Assembly: GCA_022428005.1 (NCBI GenBank)
Contig: JAKMDI010000007.1
Location: 92,084-156,083 of the forward strand
Source of the DNA: Flavobacteriaceae bacterium
Lineage (GTDB): Bacteria; Bacteroidota; Bacteroidia; Flavobacteriales; Flavobacteriaceae
Length of the DNA stretch: 64,000 nt
Direction of reading: 5' to 3'
The translations under genes were made by a program, and so were the position numbers. The notes under the pieces were generated by a model, which did not search any database, was not told where the DNA came from, and saw nothing but the letters and a program-made list of their open reading frames with translations. Shown in pieces: positions 1 through 8,992 of the stretch. The stretch's first letter is position 1; each line of letters opens with the position of its first letter.

Positions 1-1409
1 TGTTTTTCTAATTCATATACCCGATCTACCTTAGAAACAGTAGCAGCTGCTTTTTTAACAGGCGTTTGGCCCTGGTTATAAATTAACTTTTTAGCGCCTT
101 TGCTTTTATTTTTTTGATTTATTTGGGCCAACGCACTGAATAAGGCATCTTCCGAAATTTCCATTATTTCAGCACAGCTCTGGATATAAATTTCTTGCTT
201 GATCACATCTGGCACCTTAGATATGCTCTCTACGATATCCCTGATGGTCTCTGCTTTCTTGATCGGATCGTTATTGCCATCTTCATGCAATAGAGAGGCT
301 TTAAACTGGATAAAATCTTTTGACTGCTGGGTGAGAAAATCGCTAATTTCTGCGGTGGTATGGGACTTAGCAAAACTATCCGGATCTTCGCCCGCTGGAA
401 AACTACATACCTTTACGTTCATTCCCTGCTCGAGAATTAAATCTATTCCACGCAGCGAAGCCCGGACTCCAGCAGCATCTCCATCAAACAATACCACAAT
501 GTTTGAGGTCAGGCGGCTTATCATACGGATCTGGTCTATGGTAAGTGCAGTTCCTGAAGAGGATACTATGTTAGTGATACCCGACTGATGCATCTGGATC
601 ACATCGGTGTAGCCCTCCACCAAATAACACAAATCGTTTTTGGATATCGCTTGTTTAGACTCGTAAATACCATAAAGGACCTTACTCTTGTGATAAATAT
701 CGCTTTCTGGGGAGTTCAGGTATTTGGCAATTTTAGTATTTTGAGACAAAATCCTACCTCCAAAACCCTGGACCCTCCCCGACATACTTCTGATGGGAAA
801 AATTACCCTAGCCCGAAAACGATCTATTTGTCGATTTTCATTGACGATGACCAGCCCAGTTTTTTCTAAAAAATCTAAATTATACCCCTCTTTTTGAGCT
901 TTCTTACTCAAAGCATCGCCAGTGTCTGGGGAATACCCCAAGGCGAATTTTTTAATGGTCTCGTCAGTAAAACCCCTTTCTTTAAAGTAAGAGCATCCTA
1001 TGGATTTCCCAGCTGAGGTTTCCCAAAGATTTTCTTCAAAAAAAGATGCGGCGTATTGAGCCACCAAAAACATACTTTCTTTTGTGTCTTTGATTTGCTT
1101 TTCCTCGGCCGTTTCCTCGGTTTCTTCAATTTCAATATTATATTTTTTAGCCAAATATCTGATGGCTTCAGGATAAGTGAAGTGCTCGTGTTCCATTAAA
1201 AAAGCAATCACATTACCTCCTTTACCACTACTGAAATCTTTCCATATTTGTTTGGCGGGTGAAACCATAAAGCTCGGCGTTCGCTCCTGGGTAAAAGGAC
1301 TGAGGCCCTTAAAATTGGCTCCAGATTTTTTTAGGGTAACATATTCCCCGATCACCTCCTCCAATCGGGCTGATTCATATACTTGGTCTATGGTCGTTCT
1401 TGAAATCAA
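1..1409 (-). CDS. dnaG: DNA primase DnaG (C-terminus beyond left edge)
   Basis: Primase that lays down RNA primers for replication. About 469 N-terminal codons are visible and the gene runs off the left edge. The N-terminal domain reads ISRTTIDQVYES and then GLSPFTQERTPSF. The TOPRIM catalytic core follows, with VEGYTDV (the Glu) and LFDGDAAG (the DGD metal site). The start must be the TTG at 1409-1407: the frame has a stop 10 codons upstream and no ATG between, and the codons after TTG match the family's usual M-I-S-R start. The four zinc ligands of the usual primase zinc finger are replaced here (S37, T40, D58, S61 by my count), although the surrounding fold residues are kept. A promoter-like pair lies about 15-20 nt upstream. 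Identity is certain; only the start is inferred. Confidence 0.95.
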   Translation of the reverse strand, partial: MISRTTIDQVYESARLEEVIGEYVTLKKSGANFKGLSPFTQERTPSFMVSPAKQIWKDFSSGKGGNVIAFLMEHEHFTYPEAIRYLAKKYNIEIEETEETAEEKQIKDTKESMFLVAQYAASFFEENLWETSAGKSIGCSYFKERGFTDETIKKFALGYSPDTGDALSKKAQKEGYNLDFLEKTGLVIVNENRQIDRFRARVIFPIRSMSGRVQGFGGRILSQNTKIAKYLNSPESDIYHKSKVLYGIYESKQAISKNDLCYLVEGYTDVIQMHQSGITNIVSSSGTALTIDQIRMISRLTSNIVVLFDGDAAGVRASLRGIDLILEQGMNVKVCSFPAGEDPDSFAKSHTTAEISDFLTQQSKDFIQFKASLLHEDGNNDPIKKAETIRDIVESISKVPDVIKQEIYIQSCAEIMEISEDALFSALAQINQKNKSKGAKKLIYNQGQTPVKKAAATVSKVDRVYELEK

Positions 1410-1428
1410 ATCAAGGAAAATATTTACA

Positions 1429-1458
1429 TAAAAATAAAATTATATGGCCACCGAACAA
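1429..1458 (-). promoter_or_regulatory. Putative dnaG promoter
   Basis: On the minus strand, TTG (1458-1456) and TATTTTTA (1436-1429) are separated by 19 nt. This matches the Bacteroidota TTG-N17-23-TAnnTTTG pattern with one mismatch at the last base. The predicted start near 1425 leaves a leader of about 15 nt before the TTG start codon of dnaG. Confidence 0.45.
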
Positions 1459-1489
1459 AACCGCTTGCGTTAATTTCAGTCAATGAAGA

Positions 1490-2467
1490 TCAAATATCTC
1501 GCTCAATTACAAAATTAACCATCAATTCAAGGGCGTCTCGGTATTCATTTTTCGGGAATTCCTGGAGCAGATCTATGGCCTTGGAACGGTAGTCTTCCAT
1601 CTTAGTTTCCGCAAACTCGAGTCCCCCAGCGGCCTTTATTCTTCGAATGGCTTCTCGAACCCTCTTTTTGTCTTTATTGTGGTTTTTGACCGTTCTAATC
1701 AACCAGTTTTTATCCGATCGCTCCATTACATTTAAGGCATGAATCAGCGGTAAGGTCATTTTTTGTTCTTTGATGTCGATACCCGTGGGTTTCCCAATTC
1801 TTTGTTCGGAATAATCAAACAAGTCATCTTTGATCTGGAAAGCCATCCCGAGTAACTCCCCGAACTGGTGCATTTTTGAAACTTCATCAGTGCTGGCCGA
1901 AACAGACTGCGCTCCCATTGCACAGCAAGCGGCCAAAAGCGTAGCTGTTTTCTGACGGATTATCTCGTAATATATTTCTTCTGTAATGTCTAATTTTCTT
2001 GCCTTTTCAATCTGCATCAGCTCCCCCTGACTCATTTCCCGAACTGCTACTGATATTATTTTCAAAAGGTCAAAATCCTCATTTTCAATAGAAAGTAGCA
2101 GTCCTTTAGACAGTAGATAATCCCCTACCAAAACAGCAATTTTATTTTTCCATAAAGCATTGATGGAAAAGAACCCTCTCCGCTGATTACTGTCGTCCAC
2201 CACGTCGTCGTGAACCAAGGTGGCCGTGTGTATCAACTCTATTACAGAAGCACCCCGGTAAGCCCTTTCATTTACCTTTCCTTTTCCCAGCATTTTTGCA
2301 ACTAAAAAAACAAACATAGGACGCATTTGTTTTCCTTTTCTGTTGACTATAAAATGGGTGATTCTGTTGAGCAGGGCTACCTTGGAAGACATGGATTTGG
2401 TGAACTTTTTTTCAAAAAGCTCCATTTCCTCATAAATGGGTTCTTTAATGCGCTCAACAACTTTCAT
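1490..2467 (-). CDS. ispB: Polyprenyl diphosphate synthase (octaprenyl type)
   Basis: All-trans polyprenyl diphosphate synthase that condenses isopentenyl diphosphate onto allylic substrates to make the side chain of menaquinone. At 325 aa it is full length. The first aspartate-rich motif DDVVD is at residues 87-91 and the second, DDLFD, at 214-218. GKQMRP near residue 45 is the usual substrate-binding stretch. It lies 43 nt downstream of rlmN on the same strand and probably belongs to the queA-rlmN-ispB unit. Product chain length cannot be read from the sequence, so the symbol is by family resemblance. Confidence 0.9.
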   Translation of the reverse strand: MKVVERIKEPIYEEMELFEKKFTKSMSSKVALLNRITHFIVNRKGKQMRPMFVFLVAKMLGKGKVNERAYRGASVIELIHTATLVHDDVVDDSNQRRGFFSINALWKNKIAVLVGDYLLSKGLLLSIENEDFDLLKIISVAVREMSQGELMQIEKARKLDITEEIYYEIIRQKTATLLAACCAMGAQSVSASTDEVSKMHQFGELLGMAFQIKDDLFDYSEQRIGKPTGIDIKEQKMTLPLIHALNVMERSDKNWLIRTVKNHNKDKKRVREAIRRIKAAGGLEFAETKMEDYRSKAIDLLQEFPKNEYRDALELMVNFVIERDI

Positions 2468-2510
2468 TCCGCTATAAAGATACCATTAATAACAAATGAA
2501 ATACAACCGA

Positions 2511-3575
2511 CTATACCTTTGCTTTGTTGGCCAATTGACCACAAGCCGCATCGATGTCTTTTCCTCTTGATCTCCTTACTGTTGCAGTGATCCTATTTTC
2601 TGTCAACGCCACTTCATAGGCCGATATTCGGTCAGGCGCTGCTTGTAGGAATTTATCTTCTCCAATAGGGTTATACGTGATCAGATTTACTTTGCAAGGG
2701 GTCTTTTTACAAAAATCCACCAGGGCATCAATGTCTTCATTTTTGTCGTTGATTCCTTTCCAAACAACATACTCATAGGTAACCATCTGGGAGGTCTTTT
2801 CATACCAATACTGAATCGCATCGGCCAATTCTTCCAACGGAAATTTATCTGAAAACGGCATTATTTCTGCCCTTACATTTTGTCGGGCACTGTGGAGCGA
2901 AACTGCTAAACCAAAACGAACCTGATCATCTGCCATCTTCCTTATCATTTTTGGGATACCAGAGGTAGATACCGTAATTCTGGATGGGGACATCCCCAGG
3001 CCTTCTGGCTGTGTTATTTTGTCTATGGTTTTGATTAGATTGTTGTAATTCATTAGCGGCTCTCCCATTCCCATAAACACAATATTTGACAAAGAGCGTT
3101 CATAATAATACTTACTCTGCTGGTTCATCGCAACGACTTGGTCATAGATCTCGTCGGCATTGAGGTTCCTCATCCTTTTAATCTTCGCCGTAGCACAAAA
3201 ATGACAATCCAAACTACAGCCTACCTGAGAGGAAACGCAAGCCGTTGTCCTTGATGCTGTGGGGATCAGCACCGATTCAACGACCAAGCCGTCGTGGAGT
3301 TTTACCGCGTTTTTGAGGGTGCCGTCACTGCTTTTTTGCTGGTGGTCAATGTTTATATGATTGATCACAAAATAATCTTTTAGCAATGACCTGGTAGCTA
3401 TTGAAAGGTTGGTCATTCCATCAAAATCATGAATTCCCTTTTGCCACAACCACTGATAAACTTGGTTCCCACGAAATGCTTTGTCCCCATGGTCCACAAA
3501 AAACTGTCGCAAGTTTTCTATTGAAAGTGCACGAATGTCCTTTTTTTTATCGGTTGCCATGGGTGCTTTTTTCAT
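2511..3575 (-). CDS. rlmN: Dual-specificity 23S rRNA/tRNA adenine-C2 methyltransferase RlmN
   Basis: Radical-SAM enzyme that methylates C2 of A2503 in 23S rRNA (and A37 of some tRNAs). It has 354 aa. The cluster-binding CxxxCxxC is C120-C124-C127, within GCSLDCHFCAT. The conserved C-terminal Cys that carries the methyl intermediate is C345 in AACGQL. The GMGEPLMNY SAM-binding segment is present. ATG codons exist at residues 1 and 6 and either could be the start. It follows queA by 27 nt, so both RNA-modifying enzymes are probably co-transcribed. Confidence 0.95.
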   Translation of the reverse strand: MKKAPMATDKKKDIRALSIENLRQFFVDHGDKAFRGNQVYQWLWQKGIHDFDGMTNLSIATRSLLKDYFVINHINIDHQQKSSDGTLKNAVKLHDGLVVESVLIPTASRTTACVSSQVGCSLDCHFCATAKIKRMRNLNADEIYDQVVAMNQQSKYYYERSLSNIVFMGMGEPLMNYNNLIKTIDKITQPEGLGMSPSRITVSTSGIPKMIRKMADDQVRFGLAVSLHSARQNVRAEIMPFSDKFPLEELADAIQYWYEKTSQMVTYEYVVWKGINDKNEDIDALVDFCKKTPCKVNLITYNPIGEDKFLQAAPDRISAYEVALTENRITATVRRSRGKDIDAACGQLANKAKV

Positions 3576-3602
3576 ATAAACTCACTTCACAATCAAGTGA
3601 AA

Positions 3603-4652
3603 TCACAAAATAAGCATGGCGTCACCATAAGAGTAGAAATTGTACTTTTTCTTTATGGCTTCTTTATAAGCTTCTTTAACAAAATCCACATCTGCAAAAG
3701 CAGATACCATCATCAATAAAGTCGATTTTGGCGTATGGAAATTGGTAATCATGCAATTGGCTATTGAAAAATCGTGGGGAGGAAATATGAACTTATGGGT
3801 CCATCCCTCATAAGAGTTTAAGGTCCCCATTGAAGAAACGGACGACTCCAACCCGCGCATTACAGTGGTTCCAACAGCACAAATTTTTCGATTTGTTTTT
3901 AATGCATTATTAACAGTATTCGAAGCTTCTTGTGTAATGATTAGCTCCTCAGAATCCATTTTATGCTTGGATAAATCTTCCACCTCAACTGCACTGAAGG
4001 TTCCCAAGCCCACGTGGAGGGTAAGCTCTGCCAAATCAATTCCTTTGATTTGGAGTTTTTTGATCAGATGCTTTGAAAAATGGAGCCCTGCTGTAGGAGC
4101 AGCGACGGCCCCCTCATGTTTTGCATAAATGGTTTGATAGCGCTCTGCGTCTTCTTTCTCAATGGGTCTGTTGATGTACTTCGGCAGCGGAGTTTGTCCC
4201 AACTCTTTTAGTTTGGACCGGAAATCGCTATAAGAACCGTCAAAAAGAAAACGAAGTGTTCGTCCTCTCGAGGTGGTGTTGTCTATAACTTCAGCGACCA
4301 AACTGTCATCGTTTCCAAAATAAAGTTTATTGCCAATTCTAATTTTTCTGGCTGGATCTACCAGCACATCCCATAGTCTCTGTTCTTCATTGAGCTCTCT
4401 CAGCAGAAAAACTTCAATTCTGGCACCCGTCTTTTCTTTATTTCCAAAAAGGCGTGCAGGAAAAACTTTAGTGTTGTTCAAAACCATCACATCGCCTTCA
4501 TCAAAAAAATCGATGACATCTTTAAAGGTATGGTGACTGATCGATTGATCTGCACGATTGAGGACCATCAAACGGGATTCGTCTCTTCCAGAGGAAGGTC
4601 TTTGGGCCAGTAAAACATTGGGGAGGTCAAAATTAAAATCTGACAGCTTCAT
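3603..4652 (-). CDS. queA: S-adenosylmethionine:tRNA ribosyltransferase-isomerase
   Basis: Transfers and isomerises the ribosyl moiety of SAM onto preQ1-tRNA to give epoxyqueuosine. At 349 aa it is full length. Diagnostic segments include [16 protein letters not shown] near the N-terminus, [27 protein letters not shown], and the C-terminal [13 protein letters not shown]. It is the first gene after a well-formed promoter and starts with ATG about 16 nt from the predicted transcription start. rlmN and ispB follow on the same strand. Confidence 0.95.
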   Translation of the reverse strand: MKLSDFNFDLPNVLLAQRPSSGRDESRLMVLNRADQSISHHTFKDVIDFFDEGDVMVLNNTKVFPARLFGNKEKTGARIEVFLLRELNEEQRLWDVLVDPARKIRIGNKLYFGNDDSLVAEVIDNTTSRGRTLRFLFDGSYSDFRSKLKELGQTPLPKYINRPIEKEDAERYQTIYAKHEGAVAAPTAGLHFSKHLIKKLQIKGIDLAELTLHVGLGTFSAVEVEDLSKHKMDSEELIITQEASNTVNNALKTNRKICAVGTTVMRGLESSVSSMGTLNSYEGWTHKFIFPPHDFSIANCMITNFHTPKSTLLMMVSAFADVDFVKEAYKEAIKKKYNFYSYGDAMLIL

Positions 4653-4671
4653 AATTTATTTTTTTGCCCTG

Positions 4672-4703
4672 CAAATATAGGTTTTCAATGAGGGGGTTGT
4701 CAA
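4672..4703 (-). promoter_or_regulatory. Promoter of queA-rlmN-ispB
   Basis: Minus-strand TTG (4703-4701), 21 nt spacer, then an exact TATATTTG (4679-4672), which fits the Bacteroidota -33/-7 consensus. The predicted start near 4668 gives a leader of about 16 nt to the queA ATG at 4652. Confidence 0.65.
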
Positions 4704-4722
4704 GTAATTGAGGATAAAAAAA

Positions 4723-5949
4723 CTAAAATATATCCCGATTGAATCCAATTGTTTGCAAATCGTCCCAAAATCCAGGGTAGGATTTGGATACCACCTCGGC
4801 GTCATTGATCACAATAGGGACCCTTAACCCCAAAGGAGCAAAAGCCATGGCCATCCGGTGGTCGTTATAGGTAGCTATGGCCACATCGCTATTTAACGTT
4901 TTGGCGTGGGTCAACACAAGGCTATTGTCTGTGATTTCTACCTTTGCTCCCAGCTTTTCCATTTCTACTTTAAGGGCTGTTAATCGATCTGTTTCTTTGA
5001 TTTTAAGGGTATGTAGGCCCGTCAGTAAACAATCTGTTCCTAAACCCAAACAACTCACTGCAATTGTTTGGGCCAGGTCTGGAGTGTTTTTTAAATTGAG
5101 TGCTATATGATCTGGAGTCACGAAGTTTTTTATTTTGGAAAGCTTTATTTTTCCTCCGTCAAAGGTAGTCTCCACCCCGAGATTGCGGTAGATTTTCTCC
5201 AAGGCAGCGTCGCCTTGACGACTCTCTGGAGCATAATAGCTCAAATCAATTTCTCCCTCCGCTGCCAATGCCACTATGGAATAGAAATACGAAGCAGAAC
5301 TCCAATCTGACTCCACTGTCCATTCCTGAGGATGGGTCATTGTTCCTGGCCGGATGGAAATTTTATTTCCTTTAAAAGAGGTATCGAATCCTAAATCGTC
5401 GAGTATACTTTGGGTCATGGTAATGTATGGCACAGATGTGATCTCATCAGTCAAAACAATTTCCAACCCATTCTTTAAAGAAGGGGCGATCAACATCAAA
5501 GCAGATATGTACTGACTACTGATGTTACCGGGCAGACTTACCTTGTTTTCTGTTAGCTGCTTACCCCTAATTTTTAAAGGTGGAAAACCTGTTTCTTTAT
5601 CGTAGGAAATATCGGCTCCAAGGCTGTTGAGCGCATCTACCAATAACTTTATTGGCCGTTCTTGCATTCTTTTGGAACCCGTTAAAACAGTCTCACGATC
5701 CACTTGAGTGGCAAAATAAGCAGTTAAAAAACGCATTGCAGTCCCCGCATGATGAATATCGATCCGCTGACCATTACTTTTCAAAGCTTCCTGTGTTACC
5801 GATGAATCGTCAGAATTAGAGCCATTTTTTATCTTGATTTGTGGGTACAAAGCCTGGAGGATCAACAGTCTGTTGGATTCGCTTTTGGATCCTGTAATCG
5901 TGATGTTTCCCTTGGCCTGTTGACCAGGATGGTGCAACTTTATCCTCAT
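4723..5949 (-). CDS. aroA: 3-phosphoshikimate 1-carboxyvinyltransferase (EPSP synthase)
   Basis: Sixth step of the shikimate pathway, joining PEP and shikimate 3-phosphate. It has 408 aa. The substrate-binding K22-S23 and R27 lie in SKSESNR, and the catalytic Asp is about D291 in TPDLAQT. The glyphosate-sensitivity loop reads HHAGTAMRF instead of the E. coli NAGTAMRP, so this is a divergent class. The start ATG lies 7 nt from the stop of the upstream MazG-like gene, suggesting an operon with it. Confidence 0.93.
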   Translation of the reverse strand: MRIKLHHPGQQAKGNITITGSKSESNRLLILQALYPQIKIKNGSNSDDSSVTQEALKSNGQRIDIHHAGTAMRFLTAYFATQVDRETVLTGSKRMQERPIKLLVDALNSLGADISYDKETGFPPLKIRGKQLTENKVSLPGNISSQYISALMLIAPSLKNGLEIVLTDEITSVPYITMTQSILDDLGFDTSFKGNKISIRPGTMTHPQEWTVESDWSSASYFYSIVALAAEGEIDLSYYAPESRQGDAALEKIYRNLGVETTFDGGKIKLSKIKNFVTPDHIALNLKNTPDLAQTIAVSCLGLGTDCLLTGLHTLKIKETDRLTALKVEMEKLGAKVEITDNSLVLTHAKTLNSDVAIATYNDHRMAMAFAPLGLRVPIVINDAEVVSKSYPGFWDDLQTIGFNRDIF

Positions 5950-5956
5950 CCTCTGT

Positions 5957-6283
5957 TTACTTTAGCTTGGGGTTGTTTTGATGTCGGTCGTGGTCTCTTT
6001 CTGCTTTGAATTTCATTTTTTTATCAAAGGCTGATTGTAAATCTACACCCGTTTGGTTGGCCAAACAAAGGACTACAAAAATTACGTCGGCGAGTTCCTC
6101 CCCCAAGTCTTTAAGCTTGTCGCTTTCTTTTTCGCTTTGCTCGCCATAGCGCCTGGCAATGATCCGAGCCACCTCGCCCACTTCCTCTGAGAGTTGTGCC
6201 ATATTGGTGAGTTCATTAAAGTAACGTACACCGTGTTCCTTTATCCATTGATCAACAATATCTTGGGCTTTTTTTAATTCCAT
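5957..6283 (-). CDS. MazG-like nucleotide pyrophosphohydrolase
   Basis: Small all-alpha NTP pyrophosphohydrolase of 108 aa, consistent with a single MazG domain. The metal-binding acidic motifs are visible as SEEVGEVAR (ExxE) and GEELADVIF (EExxD). Single-domain members hydrolyse (d)NTPs for pool sanitation, but the substrate cannot be inferred here. It is packed against aroA with a 7-nt gap. The upstream YjjG-type gene ends 53 nt away on the same strand. Confidence 0.85.
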   Translation of the reverse strand: MELKKAQDIVDQWIKEHGVRYFNELTNMAQLSEEVGEVARIIARRYGEQSEKESDKLKDLGEELADVIFVVLCLANQTGVDLQSAFDKKMKFKAERDHDRHQNNPKLK

Positions 6284-6336
6284 TTGATGGCGAATTTAAA
6301 ACTTTCCCTTTGGGGATGAAAACATATCCTTAAAAA

Positions 6337-7029
6337 TCATAACAGACGCTTGATTTCTTCCAAATTGTAAATCACAGGAGAATGATCGTGTTCGGCTTCA
6401 TGGTGGGAATTAAAATGTATGGCTTCCATCCCAGCGTTTTGGGCACCCAGCACATCGGCCTCCAAGCTATCTCCAATCATTACAGATTCAGCGGCAATGG
6501 CTTTGCTGAGTTCCAAAGCTTTTTCAAATATGATGGGATGTGGTTTTTTATAACCCACTTTTTCAGCTGTAAACACATTTTGAAAATAGCTTGAAAGATT
6601 AGAATTATTAATTTTATGATGCTGAACCACCTCAAATCCGTTGGTAATAATATGGAGCGTATATTTTTTTTTCAGGTATTCTAAAACTGAAATCGTTCCC
6701 TCAAAAAGGTGGGTGAAAGTAGAGAGGTTTTCGATGTATTGTTCCGAAAGCTTATTGATCAAATCGGGAGTGGTGCTATAGTCAATGGCTTCAAATGTTT
6801 TGATCAATCTTTGCTGCCTTAGTGTGTTTTGGGAAATTTTATTTTCCCTGTACAGTTTCCAATATTTGTGGTTGAAATCGTCATAGAAGTGAAGAAATTC
6901 GCTGAGCTCGATTTGAATATTTAAGGGTTTAAGAATTTTTTCAAAAGTCAAGGCCGAATTTTTTTCAAAATCCCACAAGGTATGGTCTAGATCAAAAAAT
7001 ACGTTTTTAATTTTACTCTTTTCTAGCAT
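6337..7029 (-). CDS. HAD-superfamily hydrolase, YjjG-type nucleotidase
   Basis: 230-aa haloacid-dehalogenase phosphatase. Motif I is FFDLDHTLWDF, where the first Asp is the nucleophile. Motif II is ITNGF, motif III is the Lys in GYKKPHP, and motif IV is MIGDSLEADVLGA. The TLWDF signature and length match the YjjG family of 5'-nucleotidases that act on non-canonical pyrimidine nucleotides. The start overlaps the end of the upstream polysaccharide-deacetylase-like gene by 17 nt, so the two are translationally coupled. With the MazG neighbour it could serve nucleotide-pool cleaning (inference). Confidence 0.85.
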   Translation of the reverse strand: MLEKSKIKNVFFDLDHTLWDFEKNSALTFEKILKPLNIQIELSEFLHFYDDFNHKYWKLYRENKISQNTLRQQRLIKTFEAIDYSTTPDLINKLSEQYIENLSTFTHLFEGTISVLEYLKKKYTLHIITNGFEVVQHHKINNSNLSSYFQNVFTAEKVGYKKPHPIIFEKALELSKAIAAESVMIGDSLEADVLGAQNAGMEAIHFNSHHEAEHDHSPVIYNLEEIKRLL

Positions 7030-8317
7030 GACTTTTGAGGTAATTTAAAAACTGTTCGCGAAAAGATTTATTTTCCTCATTGGGGTTTAAAATGGCATTG
7101 GAAAAAGAGACTCCATGGAAGGCCGATCGGGTCGGTAGGGCTTCGTATAAATTCAATAATTTTTGAAATGCTTTTTCATTTGAATAGCTTCGCAAGCCTT
7201 CCTCTTGCGCCACAATGGGAAAAATTTTTAGAGCCGTTTGTAAATCGTTATTCAAATCATAAAAATAGAAAGGCACTGCCGTAGAAGCCCGATAACCCAG
7301 TACCTCCCTATATCCCATGCTATAATCCTCCTGTATACCGTTTTCCAATAGTTGATAGTATCCTGATGAGGCCGATAAAAGGTTATAATTGAATCTTAAG
7401 AAATCTATTTTTCTGTGAATTAATTCGTTCAGTTGTTGACACTCATCAATTATTTTTTTCGACTCCTGCTGACCAGCATGAGAGGCCAATAAGGAAACTT
7501 TGTGACTGTCTGCTGTATGTTTTATTAAGTTTCTAAACCGATTATTATAGATAGAAACCCCTTGATCAAAAAAAGAAATTTCCGAAAAAAGAAAAAAATA
7601 GATCGGTTGTACTCCTGTTACTTTAAATAATTTTTCCAATGCATCAAAATTGGCATAGGGATCTTGTCTAAATCCTAAAATAACCAAATATTGCTCTATC
7701 AAAGAAAACAAATTCAAGCTCCAAATTGACTGTAAGGAATCTACCACTTTTAGCAACAATGATTTGTGTTTGTATTGATAGGGGTTAACCACAGAAACGA
7801 TGGGTTGGAATGTGGGTTTATTCCAGGAAATATGGGGCAGCTCTGGAAAGAACTCATATAATTTGTCCTTCAGTCGAAGGGCCCACAAATCGATGAGCGG
7901 TAGTTCCAAAAAATTATTTTTCGCAGCCAAGCTTTGATGGGGTAAAAAGGACCCCAATTCGTCTTTGACGTGGGGTAGGAATTCTTCGTACCTACTCATC
8001 AAATAAAATGAAGCTGCAAAAATATCAAATGGAAGTTGGGAATCTTTACTTAGTTTAAAAAAAGCAGGGGTTCCAGACCAGTTGGAAACCTCTACTTCTA
8101 CTTCCTGAATTCCCTGCTGGAAAAGCAAGTCGTGGGAGGCTATAAAAAACTCCTTTCCCAAGGGTTGGTGGGTATAACTGATCTTGGGTCCCGAGTGGGA
8201 AACAAACTTTTCAATCGTTGAGGTAAAATCGACGGGCAGTTCAAGAATTCGTATAAAAATCTGACGGAAAATATAGGTTAACCTTGGGGTTATTTTATGC
8301 GAATAGACCAGTATCAT
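7013..8317 (-). CDS. Polysaccharide-deacetylase-like protein (flavobacterial DUF7033 type)
   Basis: 434-aa protein resembling the flavobacterial family annotated as polysaccharide deacetylase with an N-terminal DUF7033-like region. Recognisable pieces are FDIFAASFYLMSRYEEFLP in the N-terminal half, and DYSMGYREVLGYRASTAVPF and PFYFYDL in the C-terminal half. The stretch where relatives usually read like HPSY is SLLASHAG here, so the metal site looks altered. The ATG directly follows the TGA that ends the broken radC (TGAATG) and the 3' end overlaps the YjjG-type gene. There is no clear signal peptide. The function is not established. Confidence 0.65.
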   Translation of the reverse strand: MILVYSHKITPRLTYIFRQIFIRILELPVDFTSTIEKFVSHSGPKISYTHQPLGKEFFIASHDLLFQQGIQEVEVEVSNWSGTPAFFKLSKDSQLPFDIFAASFYLMSRYEEFLPHVKDELGSFLPHQSLAAKNNFLELPLIDLWALRLKDKLYEFFPELPHISWNKPTFQPIVSVVNPYQYKHKSLLLKVVDSLQSIWSLNLFSLIEQYLVILGFRQDPYANFDALEKLFKVTGVQPIYFFLFSEISFFDQGVSIYNNRFRNLIKHTADSHKVSLLASHAGQQESKKIIDECQQLNELIHRKIDFLRFNYNLLSASSGYYQLLENGIQEDYSMGYREVLGYRASTAVPFYFYDLNNDLQTALKIFPIVAQEEGLRSYSNEKAFQKLLNLYEALPTRSAFHGVSFSNAILNPNEENKSFREQFLNYLKSHARKE

Positions 8318-8943
8318 TCAAACCAAATTTTCATCTTTAAAGCTAAAATAACGCTTTTCAGATACAATAAGGTGATCTAAAATTATAATGTCAAAAGTAT
8401 TGGCAGCCTCAATAAATTTTTGGGTAATTTCTTTGTCCTGCCGGCTTAATGGCCAATCGCACATCGACAACTGTTTGGGTAATGCCGCCTTTACTGAGGC
8501 ATTTTTTTGCTAATAGCCGATTGGATTGATTCAAATATAAAATCCAAAATTCCTCGTGCTGTAAATTTCCCAGTAAAGCTTGTAAGCTCTGAAAAACGTC
8601 TGCACTTGAATTAAATTGTTTTTTTTCCTGAAAAGGCTGTGACTGTAAACGTTTTGAAATTTCAAAAACCGCCTTAATTTTTAATGCTTTTACCAATCCA
8701 ACCCCTTTAAATTTTATCAAGGCTTCTAAGGGGATTTTATGCAAGTCACTGAGTCCATTTTTTTGCCCATGCAGGATCCGTTTCATTAGGGATACCGCAC
8801 TCTCTCCTCTACTTCCACTACCGATAACGATAGCAAATAATTCTGCTACAGAGAGGGATTCAGCTCCTTTGTTTTTTAATTTTTCGGGGACGGTCGTCTG
8901 GCTGCCATTGCTTGATGGTCAAATTTGGGGTAGGGTTGGACAT
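8318..8943 (-). pseudogene. radC: radC, inactivated by a frameshift and an internal deletion
   Basis: The reading frame starts at ATG 8943 (MSNPTPNLTIKQW, then DDRP) and is thrown out of frame at the C4 tract at 8886-8889. There the family's RPREKL should be, but two bases are missing or one is extra, and that frame stops soon after. The second frame runs from EKLKNKGAES through GIVIG-like UPF0758 sequence to KGGITQTVVDVRLAIK near 8447. It then jumps to a third frame that reads SRQDKEITQKF, LDHLIVSE and YFSFKDENLV, ending at TGA 8320-8318. About 23 codons carrying the HNHPSG JAMM zinc motif are missing at that junction, and the deletion is not a multiple of three. Only an internal open frame of 125 codons (8409-8786) survives. 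Confidence 0.88.
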
Positions 8944-8992
8944 AACTTAAGTTTAAAGATTTAGAAGCTTAAATGTAGGAATTCCCAGGAAA

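Noticed and set aside
199..869. Open frames on the plus strand across the start of the window
   Set aside because: They lie antisense to dnaG, whose protein sequence is unmistakable, and their translations show no family resemblance.
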